Origin: Rhodobacterales bacterium UBA3077
Lineage (GTDB): Bacteria; Pseudomonadota; Alphaproteobacteria; Rhodobacterales; Rhodobacteraceae
Length of the DNA: 5,194 nt
Direction of reading: 5' to 3'
Assembly (NCBI GenBank): GCA_002366685.1
Contig: DFBP01000096.1
Location: forward strand, 4,209-9,402
Numbering within the stretch: the stretch's first letter is position 1; every line of letters starts with the position of its first letter. Both the position numbers and the translations under genes were made by a program. Shown in pieces: positions 1 through 5,194 of the stretch. The notes under the pieces were generated by a model. It was not told the DNA's origin. It worked only from the letters and a program-made list of their open reading frames with translations, and searched no databases.

Positions 1-860
1 TATTCGAGGGCGAAACCCTCGGGCTGGTTGGCGAAAGCGGCTGTGGCAAGTCCACCGTTGGCCGCTGTGTGCTGCGGCTCTACGAGGTCACCGCCGGTTC
101 TATCGAAATTGGCGATACCGATATAGCGCACCTGTCCGGCCAAGAACTCCGCGCCAAGCGCCCCGAAATGCAGATGATCTTTCAGGACCCACAAGCAAGC
201 CTGAATCCGCGCATGACCGTGGGGTCAATCATTTCCGAGCCGCTCGACGAGCACATGAAGATGAGCAAAGCCGAGAAGCGCGAGAAGGTTGGCGAATTGA
301 TGGACGCCGTGGGCCTTGCCCGCCGCTTTGCCGACCGTTACCCGCACGAGTTTTCGGGTGGCCAGCGCCAGCGCATCGGGATTGCCCGCGCTCTGGCCCT
401 GAATCCGAAATTTATCGTTTGTGACGAGCCCATTGCGGCGCTGGATGTTTCCATTCAGGCACAGGTGGTCAACCTGCTCGAGGACCTTCAGGAAAAGCTA
501 GGGCTAACCTATCTTTTCATCAGCCACGACCTCTCGATGGTGCGTCACCTCGCGACCCGCGTTGCCGTTATGTATCTGGGCCGACTGGTTGAGCTCGGGC
601 CTGCCGAAACGATCTACATGACCCCCAAGCACCCCTATACCCAAGCCCTGCTTTCGGCCGTGCCGCACCCTGACCCCTCTCAAGCGGGTAACATCGACCG
701 CGTTATTTTGGAGGGGGATGTACCCTCCCCGTCCAACCCGCCGCCTGGTTGCACGTTCAGCACCCGCTGCCCGCGTGCGCAGGCCATTTGCAAACAAGAT
801 TCGCCGGAGTGGCGCGAGATCGGCGAAGGTCACTTTGCCGCCTGCCACTTTATTGAATAA
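1..860 (+). CDS. Peptide ABC transporter ATP-binding protein, OppF/DppF type (5'-truncated)
   Basis: This is the nucleotide-binding subunit of an Opp/Dpp-type importer. It hydrolyses ATP on the cytoplasmic face to drive uptake. The frame is open from the window edge (first full codon at 3), giving 285 residues. A GTG at 69 lies downstream of the Walker A motif, so it is not the start; the true start is off-window. Motifs in order: Walker A GESGCGKST (bases 30-56), Q-loop IFQDPQASLNPR (around 177-212), signature FSGGQRQR (351-374), Walker B FIVCDEP (411-431), D-loop ALDVS, and the switch histidine in ISHD (519-530). The C-terminal extension (HPYTQALLSAVP onward) is the oligopeptide/dipeptide domain. 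It carries four cysteines spaced C-x5-C-x6-C-x17-C, a pattern linked in this family to a [4Fe-4S] cluster. The 'GRCVLRLYEVTAG' stretch after Walker A resembles OppF/DppF more than OppD/DppD. The stop is 49 bp before the binding-protein gene. Only about the first 30-45 residues appear to be missing. Confidence 0.95.
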   Translation, partial: FEGETLGLVGESGCGKSTVGRCVLRLYEVTAGSIEIGDTDIAHLSGQELRAKRPEMQMIFQDPQASLNPRMTVGSIISEPLDEHMKMSKAEKREKVGELMDAVGLARRFADRYPHEFSGGQRQRIGIARALALNPKFIVCDEPIAALDVSIQAQVVNLLEDLQEKLGLTYLFISHDLSMVRHLATRVAVMYLGRLVELGPAETIYMTPKHPYTQALLSAVPHPDPSQAGNIDRVILEGDVPSPSNPPPGCTFSTRCPRAQAICKQDSPEWREIGEGHFAACHFIE

Positions 861-909
861 CCAAGCGCGGACCAACCGTGCAAATTTCAACCAACCGAGG
901 AGAAGATTA
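861..909 (+). promoter_or_regulatory. C/A-rich leader of the binding-protein gene with repeated ACCAACCG
   Basis: This 49-bp gap separates the ATPase stop from the binding-protein ATG. It is rich in C and A and holds the 8-base direct repeat ACCAACCG at 871-878 and 890-897, a period of 19 bp. The second copy runs into the Shine-Dalgarno sequence. I see no convincing -35/-10 promoter, so read-through from the ATPase gene is the simplest view. The repeat may be chance, a protein site, or a target for a G/U-rich small RNA; the last idea rests only on analogy with small-RNA control of binding-protein mRNAs in other proteobacteria. Confidence 0.35.
897..903 (+). promoter_or_regulatory. Ribosome binding site of the binding-protein gene
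   Basis: GAGGAGA, six bases upstream of the ATG at 910. It decides the start: the same frame is open back into the ATPase gene (to at least 718), but only the ATG at 910 has this Shine-Dalgarno match and is followed directly by a Sec signal peptide. Confidence 0.8.
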
Positions 910-2619
910 ATGAATCTCAAACATCTCATCGCCGGTACGCTGGGAGCAGGTTTGCTTGCTTCGACAGCCATGGCTGGCGGCCACGAGGCACAAGGCCGTG
1001 ATGGCAGCGTCAATATCATCTATTGGCAAGCTGCCTCCATCATGAACCCGTATCTTTCGGGCGGCACAAAAGACATCAACGCCGCTTCGATGGTGATTGA
1101 GCCTTTGGCCCACTACGACGAAAACGGCGCCATGGTGCCAACACTCGTTGACGAAATCCCAACCGTTGGCAATGGCGGTGTATCCGCTGACCTGACCTCG
1201 ATCACGTGGAAGCTATCCGAGGGCCTGCTATGGTCTGACGGTTCGGCGGTTACTTCATCTGACGTTGTGTTCACCGCTAACTATTGCATGGACGAAACCG
1301 GCGGCTGCCAGCAGCTTTCAAAATTCGGCGGTGTTGAAAGCGTTGAAGCGGTTGACGACCTTACTGTGAAAATCACGTTTGACGGCCCTAAGCCGTTCCC
1401 ATACGGCCCATTTGTTGGCTCAACCACTCCGATCCTGCAAGCGGCTCAATTCGCTGATTGCATGGGTATCGCGGCCCCAACCTGTACGGACCAAAACTTC
1501 GGGCCGATCGGCACTGGCCCGTTCACCGTGACCGAATTCCGCGCCAATGACAGCATCACTTTGGCCGCCAACACAAACTACCGTGAAGCTGGCAAACCTG
1601 CCTTCGCAACGGTCAACTTCAAAGGTGGCGGGGACGCGGCAGCCGCCGGACGTGCCGCTCTTGAAACCGGCGAGTTCGACTACGCCTGGAACCTTCAGCT
1701 TGCGCCAGAAATTCTGGCCGATATGGAAGCCAAAGGTGTTGGCACCGTTCTATCGTCGTTTGGCCCGCTCGTTGAGCGCTTGATGATCAATCTGACCGAT
1801 CCGTCGGCGGACCTTGGTGACGAGCGTTCGACTGTAGCTCACCCACACCCGTTCATGTCTGACATGGCTGTGCGCCAAGCGCTCTCTATGGCGATTGACC
1901 GTCCGCTGCTGGTTGAAATCGGCTACGGCCAAGCTGGTAAAGTTACGTGTAACGTGCTGCCTGCCCCTGCCATTTATGACTCGCCAAATAACGCGGGCTG
2001 TGAAGTGCAAGATATCGCTGGCGCCAACGCGCTGCTCGATGAAGCTGGCTGGGAAATGGGCGCTGACGGTGTTCGCGCCAAAGACGGTGTTCGCCTCTCG
2101 ATCCTGTATCAAACTTCAACCAATGCCGTTCGTCAGGACTTCCAAGCCCTGATCAAACAGTGGTGGTCTGAAATTGGTGTTGAAACCGAGCTGAAAAATA
2201 TTTCAGGCGGTGTATTCTTCGGTGGCGACCAATCTTCGCCTGATACGTTCCAAAAGCTCTTTGCTGACCTGGAAATGTATGCGAACAATTTCGATGGCAC
2301 CGATCCTGAAGCCTATATGGGCAACTGGGCATGCGCCGAAATTCCTTCGCCTGAAAATGCATGGCTCGGCGGCAACATGCCGCGCTACTGTAACGCCGAC
2401 TATGACGCACTGGTTGCCGAAATGGGTGGCACAGCAGACATAGCCGAGCGTGCGCGCCTCGCGATTGCGATGAACGACATGCTGATGCAGAGCTACTCCA
2501 TTATTCCACTGGTTCACCGTGGTAATGTTTCGGGCATCGTTAACACGCTCGAAGGTGTGAAGCTTAATGCTTGGGATTCCGAGTTGTGGAACATCGCTGA
2601 CTGGTCTCGCTCCGAATAA
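910..2619 (+). CDS. Periplasmic substrate-binding protein of a peptide-type ABC transporter (SBP family 5)
   Basis: A 569-residue extracytoplasmic receptor that captures the ligand and delivers it to the two permeases encoded downstream. Residues 1-22 form a Sec signal peptide: Lys4, a hydrophobic core, then STAMA with cleavage predicted after Ala22. No lipobox cysteine is present, so the mature protein should be soluble in the periplasm. Family 5 (OppA/DppA) traits include the N-terminal 'EPLAHYDENG' segment (64-73), 'WKLSEGLLWSDG' (100-111), 'GTGPFTVTEF' (201-210) and 'VRQALSMAIDR' (321-331). The Asp-Pro at 465-466 falls where DppA/OppA proteins carry a ligand-contacting acidic segment; that equivalence is inferred. 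Eight cysteines (126, 133, 184, 192, 347, 364, 475, 494) lie in four close pairs, which suggests disulfides. Length is normal for the family. Frame upstream of 910 overlaps the ATPase gene and is not thought to be translated. Ligand unknown; peptides are the default guess. Confidence 0.94.
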   Translation: MNLKHLIAGTLGAGLLASTAMAGGHEAQGRDGSVNIIYWQAASIMNPYLSGGTKDINAASMVIEPLAHYDENGAMVPTLVDEIPTVGNGGVSADLTSITWKLSEGLLWSDGSAVTSSDVVFTANYCMDETGGCQQLSKFGGVESVEAVDDLTVKITFDGPKPFPYGPFVGSTTPILQAAQFADCMGIAAPTCTDQNFGPIGTGPFTVTEFRANDSITLAANTNYREAGKPAFATVNFKGGGDAAAAGRAALETGEFDYAWNLQLAPEILADMEAKGVGTVLSSFGPLVERLMINLTDPSADLGDERSTVAHPHPFMSDMAVRQALSMAIDRPLLVEIGYGQAGKVTCNVLPAPAIYDSPNNAGCEVQDIAGANALLDEAGWEMGADGVRAKDGVRLSILYQTSTNAVRQDFQALIKQWWSEIGVETELKNISGGVFFGGDQSSPDTFQKLFADLEMYANNFDGTDPEAYMGNWACAEIPSPENAWLGGNMPRYCNADYDALVAEMGGTADIAERARLAIAMNDMLMQSYSIIPLVHRGNVSGIVNTLEGVKLNAWDSELWNIADWSRSE

Positions 2620-2630
2620 ATAAACCAATT

Positions 2631-2660
2631 GGCAGCTCCGGCCCCCGTGCCGGGGCTGCC
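2631..2660 (+). repeat. Intercistronic stem-loop after the binding-protein gene (12-bp stem, 6-base loop)
   Basis: Arms at 2631-2642 and 2649-2660 pair over 12 bp with one G-U wobble around the loop CCCCGT, making a very G+C-rich hairpin. It starts 11 bases after the binding-protein stop and ends 29 bases before the DppB-type start. The bases after it (CCATTCAAGA) hold no T-run, so it is not a classical intrinsic terminator. Inference: it protects the 3' end of the binding-protein mRNA or partly attenuates read-through, so that the receptor is made in excess over the permeases, a common arrangement in binding-protein operons. Confidence 0.75.
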
Positions 2661-2689
2661 CCATTCAAGACTGATAAGCCGAGGCGCTA

Positions 2690-3718
2690 ATGCTCAATTT
2701 CACTCTCCGTCGACTGATGTTCACCATCCCGACGCTTTTGCTGATCAGTTTTATTATTTTCCTAATTCTGGATATGGCCCCGAATGACCCGACGGGCAAC
2801 CTGCCGCTAACCATTCCGCCCGAAGTGCGCGCCACCATTCGCGCCAGCCTTGGCCTTGATGAGCCGCTCTATATTCGCTACCTGCTCTGGTGCCAGCAGT
2901 TCTTTGTAAACGAACCGCTCAACCTGCTCAACGAATGGTTCGGTTGGTGCATAGGTGATTGCGAAAACCGGTTGCGGGTGAGTAGCTGGGCCACCCGCTC
3001 ACCTGTGGTAGACCTGATCGCAGAGCGTATGCCGCAAACCCTGTGGGTAGTTGGCATGTCTTATGTGGTCGGTATCCTGATCGCGGTGCCCATTGGCGTA
3101 ATCTCTGCCTACAAACAGTATAGCTGGTTTGACCAGTTCGGCACATTCATCTCGATGATCGGCTTTTCGGTGCCAACCTTTTTTACCGGCGTTCTGATGA
3201 TCGTTATATTTTCGGTCTGGGTCCCGAATGACAGCATTTTCTGGCTGCCTTCCATCTATGATACCACCCACAAAGTGGATGATTGGAGCAGCTTTGTTTT
3301 TCAAATCCGCCAGATGGCGATGCCTGTCATGGTGCTGGGGCTCTATAACGCCGCGCTCATCAGCCGGTTTATGCGCGCTTCCATGCTCGACAATCTCACG
3401 CAAGACTATGTGCGCACCGCCCGCGCCAAAGGTTTGAAAGAGCAAACCGTGCTTCTGGTTCATGTGCTCCGCAATTCGATGATCCCGGTCGTGACCGTGA
3501 TCGCGCTCGGCATCCCGCAAATCTTTGGCGGGGCGATCATCACCGAGCAAATCTTTAAGGTAAACGGCCTTGGGCAACTGCTGATTATCGGCATTCAAGG
3601 GGCTGATATCCCACTGGTGCAAACCCTCACCTTCCTGTTCGCGGTGCTGATCGTGCTATTCAACCTTGTTGCCGATGTTCTCTACGGCTTGCTAGACCCG
3701 AGGATCCGCTATGACTGA
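2690..3718 (+). CDS. Peptide-type ABC transporter permease, DppB/OppB type
   Basis: A 342-residue inner-membrane subunit that forms half of the translocation channel. The ATG at 2690 follows GAGG (2681-2684) with a 5-base gap. Estimated membrane helices: 8-28, 117-139, 150-178, 208-226, 263-286 and 310-334. The coupling (EAA-type) loop is at about 239-262, with DYVRTARAKGL (239-249) and a following LRNSMIPV; it docks on the ATPase. The C-terminus, YGLLDPRIRYD, is typical of the family. The segment between the first two helices (29-116) should be periplasmic. At about 70-100 it replaces the usual short 'GDLG-S' stretch with a longer Trp- and Cys-containing insert (WCIGDC, Cys87 and Cys91). A second addition at about 180-200 precedes the fourth helix. 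The gene lies 70 bp after the binding-protein gene and overlaps the next gene by 8 bp. Subunit assignment is firm; substrate is not. Confidence 0.95.
   Translation: MLNFTLRRLMFTIPTLLLISFIIFLILDMAPNDPTGNLPLTIPPEVRATIRASLGLDEPLYIRYLLWCQQFFVNEPLNLLNEWFGWCIGDCENRLRVSSWATRSPVVDLIAERMPQTLWVVGMSYVVGILIAVPIGVISAYKQYSWFDQFGTFISMIGFSVPTFFTGVLMIVIFSVWVPNDSIFWLPSIYDTTHKVDDWSSFVFQIRQMAMPVMVLGLYNAALISRFMRASMLDNLTQDYVRTARAKGLKEQTVLLVHVLRNSMIPVVTVIALGIPQIFGGAIITEQIFKVNGLGQLLIIGIQGADIPLVQTLTFLFAVLIVLFNLVADVLYGLLDPRIRYD
3700..3704 (+). promoter_or_regulatory. Ribosome binding site of the DppC-type gene, inside the DppB-type gene
   Basis: GAGGA, six bases before the ATG at 3711, lying within the last codons of the upstream permease gene. 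The ATG precedes the upstream TGA (3716-3718), so the two reading frames overlap over ATGACTGA. This favours translational coupling and equal output of the two permeases. Confidence 0.75.
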
Positions 3719-4619
3719 TTCATCACTGGAAGATGACCGCAAGTACCGCTCGCTTTGGGGCGATGTCTGGAGCCAGTTTCGCACCCACAAAGGCGCGATG
3801 GTTGGCACTGTGGTGTTTCTAGGCATCCTGATCGGGGTCGCTATAGGCCCATACCTGTGGGATATCGACCCGGGCTTTGCCAATATCCGCCACCGCAATC
3901 AGGGCATGAGCTGGGAACACCCGTTAGGCACCGATCAGCTCGGCCGTGATATGCTTGCGCAGGTTCTACAAGGCGGGCGCGTTTCCATTGCAGTTGGGCT
4001 TACCGCTATGCTGCTGTCACTCGTGCTCGGCACGCTTATTGGTGTGATCGCGGGCTATTTCCGCAAACTGGACGGCCCGCTGATGCGCCTCACCGACCTG
4101 TTCCTCGCCCTGCCGCTACTGCCGCTGCTGCTGGTGATCATCATGCTGTTCCGTGATACCCTGCGCGGGTTGTTTGGACCGGAAACCGGCATCTTCCTAT
4201 TGATCGTGTTCATCATCGGCGTAACCAGCTGGATGCAAACAGCCCGTATCGTACGCGGCGATGTGCTGGCCCTGAAAGAGCGCGAGTTCATTCTTGCCGC
4301 CAACAGTATCGGCACACCTTCACAGCGGGTGATCTCACGGCATATCATGCCCAATATCCTCTCGCCAATAATGGTCTCCGCCACGCTCGGTATTGCCACC
4401 GCAATCATCACCGAAAGCGCTCTATCCTTCCTCGGCCTCGGCTTCCCGTCTGATTTCCCCACATGGGGGCGGCTCTTGTTTGACGGCACGCAATACATCT
4501 CGCAAGCGCCTTCCCGGGTGATCTGGCCCGGCCTCGCTATCTCGCTCACTGTACTGAGTGTAAACTTCATCGGTGATGGCTTGCGTGACGCGCTCGACCC
4601 CCGCATTCGTGGCCGTTAA
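3711..4619 (+). CDS. Peptide-type ABC transporter permease, DppC/OppC type
   Basis: A 302-residue inner-membrane protein that pairs with the DppB-type subunit to form the channel. The cytoplasmic N-terminus (about 1-28, charged, with SLWGDVWSQFRTHKGAM) matches the OppC N-terminal domain and leads into the first helix (29-48). Next comes the family hallmark HPLGTDQLGRDMLAQVLQGG (70-89). Further helices are estimated at 92-116, 127-147, 160-178, 219-241 and 272-290. The coupling loop is at about 191-215 (REFILAANSIG, then RHIMPN), followed by the ESALSFLGLG segment (235-244) usual in this subunit. The C-terminus, GDGLRDALDPRIRGR, is also typical. Length is normal and no defect is seen. The start is supported by its own Shine-Dalgarno sequence and the 8-bp overlap with the previous gene. 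It is the last gene of the visible operon; the next gene converges from the other strand. Confidence 0.95.
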   Translation: MTDSSLEDDRKYRSLWGDVWSQFRTHKGAMVGTVVFLGILIGVAIGPYLWDIDPGFANIRHRNQGMSWEHPLGTDQLGRDMLAQVLQGGRVSIAVGLTAMLLSLVLGTLIGVIAGYFRKLDGPLMRLTDLFLALPLLPLLLVIIMLFRDTLRGLFGPETGIFLLIVFIIGVTSWMQTARIVRGDVLALKEREFILAANSIGTPSQRVISRHIMPNILSPIMVSATLGIATAIITESALSFLGLGFPSDFPTWGRLLFDGTQYISQAPSRVIWPGLAISLTVLSVNFIGDGLRDALDPRIRGR

Positions 4620-4759
4620 GCAACAATAACAGATGGGTGAGCGCCGAAATGTCTGAATAGGGTTGTGTGCGGGGCCAACACTGGCACTTGCTCCAACTGA
4701 GCGGCCCGCGCCACGGAAATTGGCAACCTTCGGTGGCGCAGGCGATAGCTCTAGCTTGG
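4620..4759. other. Convergent intergenic region
   Basis: 140 bp between the stop codons of the transporter operon and the - strand gene. I see no plausible gene in it; the only + strand ATG frame near the operon end (4634) closes after seven codons. Apart from the imperfect hairpin at 4704-4743 it holds nothing I recognise. Confidence 0.7.
4704..4743. terminator. Imperfect hairpin between convergent genes, possible terminator
   Basis: The core stem pairs 4708-4714 (GCGCCAC) with 4733-4739 (GTGGCGC). Beyond single mismatches it continues inward for 3 bp (4716-4718 with 4729-4731) and outward for 3 bp (4704-4706 with 4741-4743), leaving a 10-base loop. It lies 16 bp past the stop of the - strand gene and 84 bp past the stop of the operon. 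Neither side has a T-run, so intrinsic termination is unproven. It could serve either transcript or only block 3' decay. Confidence 0.35.
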
Positions 4760-5194
4760 TTAGTGGTCCAATAGCTGGGCGGCAAATATTTCGCCCGGCC
4801 CAACTGCCTGAACAATAACCACATATTGGCCAGTTTGTGCATCGGGCACCCTCAAAACAGCCGGTCCGGTGCCATCCCATTGGCCCAACGTATCCCAGCT
4901 TTGCACGATGTTGACGTAATTAATCGTTTTACCCGCATTCTCGCCGCGACGGATCATCACCGACTCGCCATCGGAATACCGCACCAGATGGATATCCGCT
5001 TCACCCAACATTTCGGTCTGAGGTGACATTTCAATCTCGATCCCGCCCGCATCATTGCGCACCGCGAGCGAGACCTTGGTTGCATGGTCTTCAAATTCCA
5101 TAATTTGCCGCTGGATTTCATCACTCCGGGAACCGACCATATAGTTGAGCCCCTGTACCACCATCTGCGGCGTATACACCGAGCGTTCATGCCA
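4760..5194 (-). CDS. DUF1223 family protein, secreted thioredoxin-fold (C-terminal 144 residues, 5' end off-window)
   Basis: The frame is open from the window's right edge to a TAA at 4760-4762. The GTG at 5177-5179 is an internal valine codon: the upstream residues WHERS join smoothly onto VYTPQMVVQG. That segment is the DUF1223 motif placed like the cis-proline loop of a thioredoxin fold. Further family-like parts are a RRGENAGKTINYVN stretch (about in-window residues 82-95) followed by W-LG-WDG, and the ending VGPGEIFAAQLLD. The N-terminal signal peptide and the cysteine motif usual in this family would lie beyond the window. DUF1223 proteins are common in alphaproteobacteria and are predicted to be periplasmic; their biochemical role is not established. 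The gene converges on the transporter operon and has no evident link with it. The family call rests on remembered motif resemblance. Confidence 0.8.
   Translation of the reverse strand, partial: WHERSVYTPQMVVQGLNYMVGSRSDEIQRQIMEFEDHATKVSLAVRNDAGGIEIEMSPQTEMLGEADIHLVRYSDGESVMIRRGENAGKTINYVNIVQSWDTLGQWDGTGPAVLRVPDAQTGQYVVIVQAVGPGEIFAAQLLDH

Noticed and set aside
69..71. GTG as the start of the ATPase
   Set aside because: The Walker A motif lies upstream in the same open frame (30-56), so this codon is an internal valine.
718..909. N-terminal extension of the binding protein by 64 residues
   Set aside because: It overlaps the ATPase C-terminus in another frame, is Arg/Pro-rich shadow translation, lacks a ribosome binding site and would bury the signal peptide that starts at 910.
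504..1019. Long - strand open frame across the ATPase end and receptor start
   Set aside because: Antisense shadow of two confident genes; no recognisable domain.
2631..2660. Intrinsic terminator splitting the operon
   Set aside because: The hairpin is strong but no T-run follows, and the next gene encodes the expected partner subunit; kept as an intercistronic stem-loop instead.
2999..3622. 207-codon - strand open frame inside the DppB-type gene
   Set aside because: His/Asp-rich antisense translation typical of a shadow of hydrophobic codons; the + strand frame is a clear permease.
4055..4606. 183-codon - strand open frame inside the DppC-type gene
   Set aside because: Ser/Arg/Pro-rich antisense shadow of a confident permease gene.
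4422..4880. - strand open frame spanning the convergent intergenic region
   Set aside because: It overlaps the ends of two recognised genes in other frames and shows no family features.
1..5194. A previously undescribed system, mobile element or CRISPR array
   Set aside because: No direct-repeat array, transposase, integrase, toxin-antitoxin or reverse transcriptase signature seen; all five genes fall into known families.

Overview
The window holds most of an oligopeptide/dipeptide-type (Opp/Dpp, peptide/nickel family) ABC importer operon on the + strand, followed by the C-terminal part of an unrelated gene on the - strand that converges on it. Base composition (mid-50s % G+C by eye), the style of the proteins and the DUF1223 neighbour suggest an alphaproteobacterium, most likely of the Rhodobacterales/Roseobacter type. 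That placement is inferred from family resemblance and was not computed.

Layout: (1) 1-860, an OppF/DppF-type ATPase, missing its N-terminus at the window edge; (2) 861-909, a short C/A-rich leader with a strong ribosome binding site; (3) 910-2619, a periplasmic substrate-binding protein with a Sec signal peptide and eight cysteines; (4) 2620-2689, an intercistronic gap with a strong 12-bp-stem hairpin and no U-tract; (5) 2690-3718, a DppB-type permease; (6) 3711-4619, a DppC-type permease whose start overlaps the end of the previous gene by 8 bp; (7) 4620-4759, a convergent intergenic region with one imperfect hairpin; (8) 4760-5194 on the - strand, the C-terminal 144 residues of a DUF1223 (secreted, thioredoxin-fold) protein that runs off the window.

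Together the + strand genes supply a binding protein that captures a ligand in the periplasm, two six-helix permeases that form the inner-membrane channel, and one of the two ATPases that drive it. The second ATPase (OppD/DppD type) is not in the window and is expected just upstream. The visible order is therefore F-A-B-C rather than the A-B-C-D-F order of the enteric dpp operon. The ligand cannot be read from the sequence: peptides are the default for the family, but related systems import other small molecules.

I found no CRISPR array, tRNA, rRNA, insertion sequence, phage gene or defence system. This is an ordinary transport operon. The points most worth a second look are the intercistronic hairpin, the paired cysteines of the binding protein, the cysteine-bearing loop of the DppB-type permease and the repeated C/A-rich motif in the binding-protein leader.
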